Shown here: piece after piece, positions 1-7,752 of the stretch
Layout: every line of letters begins with the position of its first letter
Numbering within the stretch: position 1 is the first letter of the stretch
Assembly: GCA_964539025.1 (NCBI GenBank)
Contig: CAZIFA010000003.1
Span: 238,560-302,559, forward strand
Length of the DNA stretch: 64,000 bases
Direction of reading: 5' to 3'
DNA from: Micavibrio_A sp964539025
Lineage (GTDB): Bacteria; Pseudomonadota; Alphaproteobacteria; Micavibrionales; Micavibrionaceae
Made by a program: the position numbers and the translations under genes
Notes under the pieces: generated by a model
The model's database searches: none
Told to the model about the DNA's origin: nothing
What the model saw: the letters and a program-made list of their open reading frames with translations, nothing else

Positions 1-15
1 ATATTCATCATCGCA

Positions 16-876
16 TTACCTCTTATCTTGATATGGTTTACTTACGCGGAACAGCATTTCGCCCTTGGGATCGTACTTATCCAAAATCCGATCAACCGTG
101 CCGTTACCGATCATGATTTTATTGACCGTGTTGATCGCGCTTTTAAAATCATATTCGCCTTTGCCGATCGTCATGCTGACGATACCCAGATTGACGGGAT
201 GGCCGAGAGGCACCTCGCGGATTTTCTGCGCGTTGTTTTCGTTGTACACGACGGCGGTCACGACATCCGTTGCAATCAAATCCACCTTCTTCGTCACCAG
301 ATTTAAAATCAGATCGCTATAGGGCGTGATGGCAGGCAGGCTTTTCATCGTCGCCTTGGGGAACGCCTGCACCGGATTATGAAACGATGTATCGCCTTCT
401 ATTCCCGCAAACACGGTCGATGGCTGATTGATCGCATCCGGCTTGCGATCGAATCTTGTATCGCCCGCGCGCGCGTAAACATATTCTGGAACGTAGGCAT
501 ACGCATCGGTGAAATCCGCGAATTTTGCGCGCTCTGCCGTTGGGAATCCGGCCGCACATTCGGCATCGACGCGCTTGCTGCGCATGGCTTCGATATAGGT
601 CGCGATATCGCCTTCCACCTTCCAGTTGACTTTCCACCCCATCGCGGCGGCCAGCGCTTCGGTATATTCATACGTGAACCCGCCGAGCTTTCCGGTGTTC
701 GGGTCTTTGGTGATGAAAGGCGGCCAGACGATATAGATGCAATTAAGCGTCCCGGTGCGCATCACCCGCTCATAAACGCTTTCGGACCGGGCGTTTTGTT
801 TTCCCGGTCCGAAGGCAAAAAGTATGAGCGTTGAAACGATGGCGGATGCGATACAGGCTGTAATTATAGCCCGCAT
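16..876 (-). CDS. ABC-type family 3 solute-binding protein
   Basis: A 286-residue exported protein. The N-terminus (MRAIITACIASAIVSTLILF) is a signal peptide or membrane anchor. The mature part begins with the family 3 periplasmic binding-protein pattern: a 'G-T-L-N-C' strand, 'WPPF', 'G-x-L-G-G-F-x-Y-E-Y-T-E-A-L-A', then a 'R-x-x-D-A-x-C-A-A-G-F-P-T-x-E-R' region. Members bind amino acids or related small solutes for an ABC importer or act as sensor domains. No permease or ATPase gene is adjacent, so its partner is unknown. It lies 7 nt downstream of the hydrolase gene and probably shares its transcript. Substrate cannot be inferred. Confidence 0.85.
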   Translation of the reverse strand: MRAIITACIASAIVSTLILFAFGPGKQNARSESVYERVMRTGTLNCIYIVWPPFITKDPNTGKLGGFTYEYTEALAAAMGWKVNWKVEGDIATYIEAMRSKRVDAECAAGFPTAERAKFADFTDAYAYVPEYVYARAGDTRFDRKPDAINQPSTVFAGIEGDTSFHNPVQAFPKATMKSLPAITPYSDLILNLVTKKVDLIATDVVTAVVYNENNAQKIREVPLGHPVNLGIVSMTIGKGEYDFKSAINTVNKIMIGNGTVDRILDKYDPKGEMLFRVSKPYQDKR

Positions 877-882
877 GGTTGG

Positions 883-1557
883 TTACGCCGCCTTGGCCAA
901 TTGCGCGACGTAAGCTTTGCCGCCATTGGCTTTGTTCATATGGTCGTGAACATGGGAAACCATATCATCCGTTTTTTCATGGAAGAAATGGTTGGCGTTC
1001 GGCACCACGCGGTAATCGATGGCAATGCCTTTTTGTGCCTGCAGTTTTTCGACCAGTTTCAAAACCGATGGCTCGGGCACGATATTGTCCTTTTGACCAT
1101 GAAGAATGAGTCCCGAAGACGGGCATGGCGCAAGGAAACTAAAATCATAAATATTGGCTGGCGGCGCGACAGAGATAAAACCTTGTATCTCAGGACGACG
1201 CATCAAAAGCTGCATCCCGATCCACGCACCGAACTGGAATCCGGCGACCCAAACGTAAGGCGCGTTCGGATTCAATTGCTGCATCCAATCGAGCGCAGAG
1301 GCTGCGTCCGACAATTCGCCTTCACCACGATCGAACACGCCTTGTGATCTGCCAACGCCGCGGAAGTTGAATCGCATCGTGGAAAATCCGCGCGCGACCA
1401 TCGCTTGATACAGCAGATAAGTATTTTTATTGTTCATCGTGCCGCCATGTTCGGGCGACGGGTGAAGACAGAGCGCTAACGGCGCATTGACGGTTTTGGA
1501 ATGATGATAACGGGCTTCGAGGCGGCCCGCAGGACCGTTGAAAATAATTTCAGGCAT
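883..1557 (-). CDS. Alpha/beta hydrolase-fold protein (COG2945-like), nucleophile replaced by Gln
   Basis: A 224-residue protein resembling the small COG2945-type alpha/beta hydrolases: HPSPEHGG oxyanion-type loop, 'RFNFRGVGRSQG', and 'APCPSSGLILHGQKDNIVP' followed by a late 'NANHFFH' carrying the expected acid and histidine region. The nucleophile elbow reads A-G-F-Q-F-G-A-W, with Gln (about residue 108) where the family has Ser in G-x-S-x-G. The codon is CAG, two base changes from most Ser codons. Either the protein is non-hydrolytic or this subfamily diverges. A longer reading frame starts at 1575, but GGAAAG lies 6 nt before the ATG at 1557, which I prefer. Confidence 0.8.
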   Translation of the reverse strand: MPEIIFNGPAGRLEARYHHSKTVNAPLALCLHPSPEHGGTMNNKNTYLLYQAMVARGFSTMRFNFRGVGRSQGVFDRGEGELSDAASALDWMQQLNPNAPYVWVAGFQFGAWIGMQLLMRRPEIQGFISVAPPANIYDFSFLAPCPSSGLILHGQKDNIVPEPSVLKLVEKLQAQKGIAIDYRVVPNANHFFHEKTDDMVSHVHDHMNKANGGKAYVAQLAKAA

Positions 1558-1723
1558 GTTTGTCTTTCCACACAAAAGAGCAATAACTTGCCCCCTGTAT
1601 AAGGCGCGTCGCGAAAAAAGTCCAAATTAATCGTCTAAGGCCTTGATTCTTATGTGGGCAATGGCAGACTCTGGGAAATATTAGGGGTTTTACTTGGGGT
1701 TTTTATGTCCTATAAAGTCCCCC

Positions 1724-2824
1724 ATGCGCCGGGTTTACCTCGATTACAACGCCACCTGCCCCGTCCGTCCCGAAGTGATCGCGCGGGTCGGCGAGGCCAT
1801 GGCTGTTACCGGGAACGCATCATCCATCCACGCCGATGGACGCGCGGCGCGCAAATTGGTCGAAGACGCCCGCGCCGAAATCGCCGCGCTTGTGAATGTC
1901 CGCCCCGCGCAGGTGATTTTCAATTCCGGCGCGACCGAAGGCAACAACACAATCCTTTCCGGCTATAATGACAGGCTTGCGCTGGTCGGTGCTATCGAAC
2001 ACCCCTCCATCCTCGAAGCTTCGGGCGGGCATGATCGCATCCCCGTCACCAAAGACGGTCTGATTGATTTGCCCGCACTTGCACAGATGCTGGATTCCGC
2101 GCCCGTCAATCTTGTCTGCGTGCAACTCGTCAATTCCGAAACAGGCGCGATCCAGCCGATAAACGACATCGCCGCGCTCACAAAAAAACACGGAGCAAAG
2201 CTTCATTGCGACGCCGTGCAGGGCACAGGCCGCATCGATATAGATTTCAAAAATCTCGATGTTGATTACATGACTCTCTCCGCGCATAAATTCGGCGGAC
2301 CGCAAGGCGTGGGCGCGATGATCTTCCGCGAAGGTTTACTACTGCCAAAACTCATCCTCGGCGGTGGTCAGGAAAAACGCCAGCGCGCGGGCACGGAAAA
2401 TGTCGCCGCTATTTCCGGCTTCGGCCTCGCTGCGAAAATGGCAAAGGCCGATATCGCCGCGTACCAAACCAAAACAAAGGCCCTGCAATCAAAGCTTGAA
2501 ACGGCGTTGCGCAATATTGCTAACGATCTGATCATCGTGTCCGAATCCGCACCGCGCATCACCAACACAACGAATATCATCCTGCCCGGCGTGTCTGCCG
2601 AAACACAATTGATGGCGATGGATTTGGAAGGCGTATCGGTGTCCTCGGGCTCCGCCTGCTCATCCGGCTCTTTCAAACCCAGCCATGTGCTGGCCGCCAT
2701 GGGCTATAACGCCGACGATTCCAAATCCGCCTTGCGGTTTTCAACCGGATGGGCTACCACCGACGCCGATATCGATGATGCAATCCAAGCCTACGAACGT
2801 GTGATGCAGAGAGTTAGAAAATAA
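1724..2824 (+). CDS. Cysteine desulfurase (NifS/IscS family)
   Basis: A PLP enzyme that converts cysteine to alanine and passes persulfide sulfur to Fe-S cluster or thio-modification pathways. The 366-residue product shows the N-terminal 'YLDYNAT', 'FNSGATEGNN', the cofactor Lys in 'SAHKFGGPQG' and the persulfide-carrying Cys in 'SGSACSSGS' on a short loop, typical of class I/II NifS proteins. The reading frame opens upstream with a TTG at 1694 preceded by AGGGG, but homologous N-termini begin at the ATG used here. A [2Fe-2S] ferredoxin follows 96 nt downstream, consistent with a role in Fe-S assembly. It could also serve MnmA at 9.9 kb. Confidence 0.92.
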   Translation: MRRVYLDYNATCPVRPEVIARVGEAMAVTGNASSIHADGRAARKLVEDARAEIAALVNVRPAQVIFNSGATEGNNTILSGYNDRLALVGAIEHPSILEASGGHDRIPVTKDGLIDLPALAQMLDSAPVNLVCVQLVNSETGAIQPINDIAALTKKHGAKLHCDAVQGTGRIDIDFKNLDVDYMTLSAHKFGGPQGVGAMIFREGLLLPKLILGGGQEKRQRAGTENVAAISGFGLAAKMAKADIAAYQTKTKALQSKLETALRNIANDLIIVSESAPRITNTTNIILPGVSAETQLMAMDLEGVSVSSGSACSSGSFKPSHVLAAMGYNADDSKSALRFSTGWATTDADIDDAIQAYERVMQRVRK

Positions 2825-2906
2825 ATTAAACCGCCACGTGCGCCACGAACGCCACGGTCTTTTTTAAAATACGATATCGTGGCTAACTTGGCGTCGTGGC
2901 GGTTAA
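2825..2906. repeat. Imperfect inverted repeat between desulfurase and ferredoxin
   Basis: The intergenic segment is an imperfect palindrome. ATTAAACCGCCACG at its left end is mirrored by CGTGGCGGTTAAT at its right end, and the inner GCCACG motifs also pair roughly with GTGGC/TGGCG on the other side. It could form a long hairpin in the transcript between the two genes. No T-run follows, so it does not look like an intrinsic terminator. Confidence 0.5.
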
Positions 2907-2920
2907 TATAAAGGTTCAAA

Positions 2921-3256
2921 ATGCCCAAGATTACTTTCATCCTCAAAGACAACACCGAAAAGGTGATCGACGCGCCCGTCGGCCTCTCGCTGATGGAAGT
3001 CGCGGTGAAAAACGGCATTGCCGCCATCGAAGGCGCGTGCGGCGGCTCTCTCGCCTGCGCCACATGCCATCTCTACGTCAAACCCGAATGGTGGGACAAA
3101 TGCCTGCAGGATGGTGAAAAATCCGACGAAGAAGAAGACATGCTCGATCTGGGTTTTGATGTGCGCAAAATGTCGCGCCTGTGCTGCCAGATCATGGTGA
3201 CCGACGAACTCGACGGATTGATCGTCGCAATCCCCGGCACCAAAACGGGCTGGTAA
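2921..3256 (+). CDS. [2Fe-2S] ferredoxin, adrenodoxin type
   Basis: A 111-residue soluble electron carrier of the ISC-type/adrenodoxin ferredoxin family. The cluster ligands are visible in 'ACGGSLACATCH' (C-x5-C-x2-C) and the distal 'RLCCQI' cysteine. The acidic 'DEEEDMLD' stretch before the last ligand is the usual partner-docking surface. It ends in the conserved 'ELDGLIVAIPGTKTGW' tail. The position after a cysteine desulfurase suggests it supplies electrons for Fe-S cluster biogenesis or to a monooxygenase. A relic of a second copy of its 3' end lies at 4245-4316. Confidence 0.93.
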   Translation: MPKITFILKDNTEKVIDAPVGLSLMEVAVKNGIAAIEGACGGSLACATCHLYVKPEWWDKCLQDGEKSDEEEDMLDLGFDVRKMSRLCCQIMVTDELDGLIVAIPGTKTGW

Positions 3257-3259
3257 TCG

Positions 3260-4123
3260 TTACAGCCCCAAATTTCTTCCAATAAAACCGTGCCTGCGCA
3301 CCACCGGTTCGGCCTGTGTGCTGTGCATGATCTTGGCTAGGATTCCTACGTGGGTGCGAAGTGTTACGTCCTTGCCTGTGACGGCCTGAACGTCGCGGAT
3401 CACAGCGCTTGGATTGAATAAAACTATATCCGCTTCATTCTCAATTTTACCCGGCATTACTGTCCATTTATTTGAACGATGCGGATGAACAAATTCTGTG
3501 GAGGGCACCTCCTCATCCATCGGAATGGTCGTGTATGTCAAAGCGTCCTTGGTAACTGCCGCCTTCATCCGAACGCCTGTTTTCTTGTAAACGGCATCAC
3601 AGATAAGCTTGATATCATGGGCATCCGGTACCCTCGCGAGTCCTGCCGACCAGTCCGGTTCTTTTTCCGACAACACCGCCAGAATCTCCCGCTCTTGCGC
3701 ATTCAACTCAGATTCATACCCCAACACCATCTTGTTCTGCTTGTTATCGTGGAGGAGTTCGACATGAACCGGATCCTTGTTGGAAACGGTTGCCAGGGAA
3801 TACATGACCCTGCCATCTTGTGTGCGGATCAGTTTTTCCACATGGGTAAACGGACCGTCTTTCACCGTCCGTATAAACGCGGGCGTAAGGCCCTTCTTTG
3901 TCTGCGTAAGTCCGGACGTCCAACCCCCTATCGTTTTGTTCAACTCGGCGAGCGCTCTTTTTTGCGCGTCCGCTTCAACGCGGTGCTGCGCCTCTTCCAG
4001 AGTCTCCTGTGAAAGCTTTACGGCCGTAAGCGGCATTGCGACTGCCGCCAATACAAACAATGCCCTGCGACCCAAACCCGCCTTTTTCTTCTCGACTTTC
4101 TTTTCGTCCGTCACGTCCGACAT
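3260..4123 (-). CDS. Exported protein A of a local paralogous family, function unknown
   Basis: A 287-residue protein with a lysine-rich start followed by 'LGRRALFVLAAVAMPLTAV', a hydrophobic segment with a twin-arginine-like head. The body holds the pattern shared by the array: L-N-K-x(2)-G-G-W (about residues 63-70), then 'R-T-V-K-D-G-P-F-T-H-V-E' and a 'Y-S-L-A-T-V-S' strand. The start at 4123 follows GGAAGAGAGAG; the frame runs upstream to 4201 only because the leader region happens to be open. It converges with the ferredoxin gene, 3 nt from its stop. I do not recognise a known domain. Confidence 0.75.
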   Translation of the reverse strand: MSDVTDEKKVEKKKAGLGRRALFVLAAVAMPLTAVKLSQETLEEAQHRVEADAQKRALAELNKTIGGWTSGLTQTKKGLTPAFIRTVKDGPFTHVEKLIRTQDGRVMYSLATVSNKDPVHVELLHDNKQNKMVLGYESELNAQEREILAVLSEKEPDWSAGLARVPDAHDIKLICDAVYKKTGVRMKAAVTKDALTYTTIPMDEEVPSTEFVHPHRSNKWTVMPGKIENEADIVLFNPSAVIRDVQAVTGKDVTLRTHVGILAKIMHSTQAEPVVRRHGFIGRNLGL

Positions 4124-4140
4124 CTTACTCTCTCTTCCGG

Positions 4141-4220
4141 TCAATCCCCGACCTTGTGTTAATATTTTCCCTAACGTATCACAAATCAGAAACGACGGCA
4201 AACATGCGCGCTACCAACTG
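4141..4220 (-). promoter_or_regulatory. Upstream region of gene A, duplicated at 5901-5992
   Basis: Read toward gene A, this segment contains AGTTGGTAGCGCGCA and ACGTTAGGGAAAATATTAAC followed by ACAAGGTCGGGGATTG. Nearly the same string occurs in the same place before gene C (5901-5992), there with a doubled TATTAACA. Conservation of non-coding DNA before two diverged paralogues suggests a shared promoter or binding site, or simply recent common descent of the duplicated unit. No confident -35/-10 pair was assigned. Confidence 0.5.
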
Positions 4221-4244
4221 TAAATGCGCATATTTATTTTAATT

Positions 4245-4316
4245 ATGAAAATACAAATAACGGAGGAATTAGATGGTCTTGCCGCCGCCATCCCCGGCAC
4301 CAAAACAGGTTGGTAA
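4245..4316 (+). pseudogene. Relic of a second ferredoxin gene 3' end
   Basis: An ATG-initiated 23-codon frame ends in E-E-L-D-G-L-A-A-A-I-P-G-T-K-T-G-W-stop. The real ferredoxin ends in D-E-L-D-G-L-I-V-A-I-P-G-T-K-T-G-W-stop, and the DNA after the stop (tttacag versus cgttacag) also matches for a few bases. All cluster ligands are missing, so this is a 3' fragment, not a functional ferredoxin. It sits against the 3' end of gene B exactly as the intact ferredoxin sits against gene A. That marks the duplication boundary of the array. Confidence 0.75.
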
Positions 4317-4320
4317 ATAT

Positions 4321-4860
4321 TTACAGACTCAATCCGGGTTTGGCCGCCTTCGGCTCTACCTTCATTGCATCATACCAAATCCTGCCCAGTTCTTTGATAT
4401 AGCTGCGATGGTCGAGATCACCCGTCAATATTGGGATGTTACGCATGGTTCCGATTTTCTCGTCACCGGGCAGCGGTCCAAACGCCTCATCCTGCGTAAC
4501 ATTTCCATTCCAAAGTATGAAAATATGTTCCTGCATCATCTTATTGTTGAACTGCCAATATTCCGCCAGACCAGTTCGCTCAGATTGTTTCAGCAGCTCT
4601 GTGTATGTGTTTTTCCCGTCAGGATCTTTCACTAAGCGTAGAATGCTGCCGCGCTCATTCACCGTCCAGCCGCCGCTCGTGTTTTTATTCAGCACGTTGA
4701 CCGCACCGCGAAGTCGTTCTTGTTTTTGTCTTGCCAAATCCTCTTTCGTCGCGCCTTCGATCAACTCGATGGCTATTCCGATTGCCGTAGGGCCAAACGC
4801 AACAGCTGACCCTAGGGCAAGGCCGCCGATGATTGCGCTTCTGCGTTTTAACTCAGCCAT
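4321..4860 (-). CDS. Exported protein B of the local paralogous family, function unknown
   Basis: A 179-residue protein with N-terminus 'MAELKRRSAIIGGLALGSA', a basic RR head and hydrophobic core suggesting Tat or Sec export or a membrane anchor. The family signature follows: 'V-L-N-K-N-T-S-G-G-W' near residues 57-66, then 'L-R-L-V-K-D-P-D-G-K-N-T-Y-T-E'. It is shorter than A and C, lacking their long C-terminal portion. GGAGATAG precedes the ATG. The upstream region is unlike those of A and C. Confidence 0.72.
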   Translation of the reverse strand: MAELKRRSAIIGGLALGSAVAFGPTAIGIAIELIEGATKEDLARQKQERLRGAVNVLNKNTSGGWTVNERGSILRLVKDPDGKNTYTELLKQSERTGLAEYWQFNNKMMQEHIFILWNGNVTQDEAFGPLPGDEKIGTMRNIPILTGDLDHRSYIKELGRIWYDAMKVEPKAAKPGLSL

Positions 4861-4930
4861 ACTCTATCTCCTTTTTAAAAAACCGTTTTTATAAACCAAG
4901 CATTGTTCCGATAGAACCGGATAATAGATT

Positions 4931-5884
4931 CTACATGCCAGGGGGCTGTAAAATAACTCCCGACTGGCGCTTCGCTGGTCCCGGTTTTATGTGTTCATTA
5001 AAAATCGCCGCTTTCTCTTGCATGTCCTTGCGAAGATCGCCGCTCGGCTCTCCCGTCACCGCCGGAATCTTACGGTGCGTACCGATTTTCTTGTAGTCTT
5101 CCTGCCACGATGCGCTATTCCATGTCCGGCTGTCTTCTGATCCCACGATCTGCCCTTTACGCGTCACAAAACCGCCATCGCTTATCTCACCCGATCTCAC
5201 GATCCATTTCGGTGTGATGCCGTACCCCTTATTATCTTTGTGCACATAGATATAATCTACCCCCGGCTTGGAACGGTCTTCCGGATGCGTCCGGAAAATA
5301 ATGGCCCCATCCTGGAAGCTCGCGCTCATCGGCACGCCGACATCCACCTTCATCTCTTTCCCGACATCACGTATGTAATCAAATGTGTGAGACCTGGTCT
5401 TCGACGACAACATATTCGTCTCGGCGTTCATCAACGCTTCTATGACTTTCCGGTCTTCCGGCTCGAGCGACGTTTCCTTCGGCAAAACAGGCCTGCGTAT
5501 TTTGTCATCATATACGAGCTGCGTTTCAACCCGCGGCTTATCCGAAACGGTGGTCAGCGAGTATTTGACAAGGCCGCCCGAATTATACAATAGCTGTGTG
5601 TGTTTTAGGTTTCCATCAGCCACTTCCCGCTGGACCCAGCCGTAAAATTTGTACGGCTTCCATTCCTCGCCCGGCTTTACGGTGCCCGCATTTTTATTCA
5701 GGGCGGTAATCAGATTATGCATTTGTTCTCGCTCCTGGCGCAGCTGGAGCTCCTTCAAGCTTGGCCGCGTCGCCAACTCAACGATCGCCAATGGCCCTCC
5801 GATTACGGATGTCGCTGCGGCGGCTCTCAATAATCCAACCAATCCCCTGCGCGTCAAACCCGGTGTCTTTTTTTCGTCGCTCAT
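4931..5884 (-). CDS. Exported protein C of the local paralogous family, function unknown
   Basis: A 317-residue protein. After 'MSDEKKTPG' comes 'LTRRGLVGLLRAAAATSVI', a Tat-like signal or N-terminal anchor. The family motif is present but stretched: 'A-L-N-K-N-A-G' then 'F-Y-G-W-V-Q-R-E-V-A-D-G-N-L-K-H-T', followed by 'Y-S-L-T-T-V-S' as in A. The start at 5884 is set by AGAGGAG 8-9 nt upstream; the frame stays open to 5998 through the duplicated leader. Closest in layout to gene A. Confidence 0.75.
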   Translation of the reverse strand: MSDEKKTPGLTRRGLVGLLRAAAATSVIGGPLAIVELATRPSLKELQLRQEREQMHNLITALNKNAGTVKPGEEWKPYKFYGWVQREVADGNLKHTQLLYNSGGLVKYSLTTVSDKPRVETQLVYDDKIRRPVLPKETSLEPEDRKVIEALMNAETNMLSSKTRSHTFDYIRDVGKEMKVDVGVPMSASFQDGAIIFRTHPEDRSKPGVDYIYVHKDNKGYGITPKWIVRSGEISDGGFVTRKGQIVGSEDSRTWNSASWQEDYKKIGTHRKIPAVTGEPSGDLRKDMQEKAAIFNEHIKPGPAKRQSGVILQPPGM

Positions 5885-5900
5885 ATCTCTTACTCCTCTG

Positions 5901-5992
5901 GCCAATCGCCGACCTTGTGTTAATACTTTGTTAATATTTTCCCTAACGTACCATAAACGAAAAGCGGCCCGCAAATTTGCGCGCTGCCAACT
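5901..5992 (-). promoter_or_regulatory. Upstream region of gene C, duplicate of that of gene A
   Basis: Contains the same blocks as 4141-4220 (AGTTGGCAGCGCGCA, ACGTTAGGGAAAATATTAAC, ACAAGGTCGGCGATTG) with an extra direct copy of TATTAACA. Further out, aattatggaaata at about 6013 resembles aattatgaaaata at the start of the ferredoxin relic, so the duplicated block probably extended to there. Confidence 0.5.
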
Positions 5993-6030
5993 AATCACTT
6001 CGTTAATTTAATAAATTATGGAAATATATT

Positions 6031-6516
6031 CTACGGTACGAAATAGCCCAGCGTGACACCACCGGGGAAATGCTTCCTGAACAGATCGCCGATCTTTTGG
6101 TAGTGACCTAAGATAACTAGATTCTGGCACGCAGCGTCCGATATCTGGTTTTGTATATCGAAGTCTGTCTTTTGATCTTCGTTCAGCGTTGGAGCCTTTT
6201 CTTCAAGTTCCTTATTACGCTTTTCTTTCTGTTTCCTGCACAGATCAAGCCTCTCGTGATATTCCGCATCCTGCCCCTCGACGGCCTTGCAAAACGCTTC
6301 CACCCTGCCCTGCAAAGGCGTTCCCCTTAGGCGAAGCATGTCGATGGAACAAATCTCATGCACATGTATATCGCCGCGCGCGAACATCTCCGGCGTAATT
6401 TTAAAGATAGCCGTATCGGGTTTTTTGGGCTCATCAGCACTGGCCTGCGTGGCCATGGCGACTGCGCTTAGCAATGTGATGAGTGTTCCGGCTTTCACAA
6501 TTACGCTCTCTGTCAA
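6031..6516 (-). CDS. Exported protein with conserved cysteines, function unknown
   Basis: A 161-residue protein with a Sec-type signal peptide ending near 'MATQASADEP'. The mature part has four cysteines (in 'HEICSID', 'EAFCKAV', 'LDLCRKQ', 'DAACQNL') that could form two disulfides in the periplasm, and a charged helical middle ('RKQKEKRNKELEEK'). It lacks the L-N-K...G-G-W motif of its neighbours, so it is probably not a member of that family. It lies 18 nt downstream of gene D and is likely co-transcribed with it. Confidence 0.65.
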   Translation of the reverse strand: MTESVIVKAGTLITLLSAVAMATQASADEPKKPDTAIFKITPEMFARGDIHVHEICSIDMLRLRGTPLQGRVEAFCKAVEGQDAEYHERLDLCRKQKEKRNKELEEKAPTLNEDQKTDFDIQNQISDAACQNLVILGHYQKIGDLFRKHFPGGVTLGYFVP

Positions 6517-6534
6517 AATGTTCGAATTCGACGT

Positions 6535-7080
6535 TTAATAATCGAAACCAAGTTTTCCCGCCAGACCAAAAACGACGCCAAACTTGGGCTGTGCAGGCTC
6601 CTGGCTCGTATGTTCTTTCACCAGTTGCGCCACTCTTTGCATGTAGCTGCGAAAATCTTCTTTGCCCGTGATAGCCGTAGCCGTGATCTCTTGCCCGATC
6701 TTTTTATCACGCTCCGTTGCTTGCCCCTCGCTCGAACGTCGGAGGTCTCCATTAAAAATATACGCGTATTCGTAAGTCGAAGGATCCATCCTGCCAGTTG
6801 TGGTTTTAATGGTGTATTCGGCAAATCCATCATTAAGCCATACAGTTTCATTATGCGTGAACCTGCCATCCGTCGTGACGCGCTCTAGGATAGAAAGATG
6901 CAATAACGGAGCCTCCCATCCACCGCCCATTTGTTTGTTGAGGGCGCTTTGAAGAGCAATTCTCTCGCCTGAAGTCCGTCTCCACTGAACCTCCTTGGCG
7001 TCCTGACTGGTGCAGTATTCCAAGGTTGAGCCTCCTACAGCCGCTATGCCAAGCAATGTAGCCAATGTTCCTAGTTTCAT
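6535..7080 (-). CDS. Exported protein D of the local paralogous family, function unknown
   Basis: A 181-residue protein with a short hydrophobic N-terminus (MKLGTLATLLGIAAVGGSTL) and a Cys at residue 23 that is not in a convincing lipobox. The family signature is clear: 'A-L-N-K-Q-M-G-G-G-W' near residues 47-56, then 'L-E-R-V-T-T-D-G-R-F-T-H-N-E' and a 'Y-T-I-K-T-T' strand. It is the first gene of the minus-strand run and has AGGAAA before the ATG. Confidence 0.72.
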   Translation of the reverse strand: MKLGTLATLLGIAAVGGSTLEYCTSQDAKEVQWRRTSGERIALQSALNKQMGGGWEAPLLHLSILERVTTDGRFTHNETVWLNDGFAEYTIKTTTGRMDPSTYEYAYIFNGDLRRSSEGQATERDKKIGQEITATAITGKEDFRSYMQRVAQLVKEHTSQEPAQPKFGVVFGLAGKLGFDY

Positions 7081-7187
7081 GACTTTTTTCCTTTGTTATT
7101 TATGGCGGCATTTTTAGCAGTTTTCATAAAAATATGCCATATAATTTTATAGGAATTTGTACCTAATATAGGACTTCATTATTAATT

Positions 7188-7221
7188 AATGTATTTACAT
7201 TTATTATTTATGTATGTACAT
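7188..7221 (+). promoter_or_regulatory. Two palindromic operators before brnT
   Basis: AATGTATTTACATT (7188-7201) is a perfect palindrome and ATGTATGTACAT (7210-7221) is a second with the same TGTA/TACA half-sites. Their centres are 21 bp apart, two helical turns, which suits cooperative binding on one face. They end 8 nt before the brnT ATG in very AT-rich DNA. BrnA-type antitoxins autoregulate their operons, so these are the likely BrnA or BrnT-BrnA sites. Confidence 0.6.
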
Positions 7222-7229
7222 TAATTGGT

Positions 7230-7556
7230 ATGAAGATTGAATTCGATCCAGCCAAGGATGTGAAAAATCAGGAAGAACACGGGCTTTCCCTCGCGGATGT
7301 CCACCTGCTTGATTGGGATCATGCCGTCTATCGCGCCGATGCGCGAAAAGACTATGGCGAAGAAAGGCTTCAAGCTTTTGCATACGGCACGGGGGACAAA
7401 AAACCGTATGTCGTCGTTCTAACTATTCGCGGCGAACATGTAAGGATTATCAGCTTTCGTCGCGCCAATAAAAGGGAAGAACGAATTTTAAAAACAAATG
7501 GAAAGGAACATCGCCATGGTCAACAAACCTCCAAGAAAGGGGATCAAACGCGTTAA
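7230..7556 (+). CDS. brnT: BrnT-family ribonuclease toxin
   Basis: A 108-residue toxin of the BrnT type II family, a RelE-fold ribonuclease that halts translation. It has the family opening 'M-K-I-E-F-D-P-A-K-D-x-K-N-x-E-E-H-G-L', 'Y-G-E-E-R', and the C-terminal 'R-G-E-H-V-R-I-I-S-F-R-R-A-N-K-R-E-E'. The last 14 or so residues run past the usual family end because the frame reads into brnA. The antitoxin overlaps its 3' end, as in the canonical toxin-first arrangement. Confidence 0.92.
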   Translation: MKIEFDPAKDVKNQEEHGLSLADVHLLDWDHAVYRADARKDYGEERLQAFAYGTGDKKPYVVVLTIRGEHVRIISFRRANKREERILKTNGKEHRHGQQTSKKGDQTR

Positions 7557-7752
7557 AGGATACAGATCATTGAAAGATGATCGACCGGATCTTGTGAAGG
7601 CCTTGAAAAAGCCCGGCAGGCCGGCTTCCGACAATCCGAAAGAGGTAATAACTCTGAGATTGGACGCTGATATTCTCGAACACTTCAAAGCAGACGGCGC
7701 AGGCTACCAAACCCGTATAAACAACGCCCTGCGCGAACTGATAGACAATTGA
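7516..7752 (+). CDS. brnA: BrnA-family antitoxin
   Basis: A 78-residue antitoxin with the BrnA C-terminal ribbon-helix-helix region 'K-E-V-I-T-L-R-L-D-A-D-I-L-E-H-F-K-A-D-G-A-G-Y-Q-T-R-I-N' that dimerises and binds DNA, and a basic N-terminal half that wraps the toxin. An in-frame ATG exists at 7498, but AAAGGA lies 8 nt before the ATG at 7516, which also gives the usual family N-terminus. It overlaps brnT by 41 nt. Confidence 0.9.
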   Translation: MVNKPPRKGIKRVKGYRSLKDDRPDLVKALKKPGRPASDNPKEVITLRLDADILEHFKADGAGYQTRINNALRELIDN

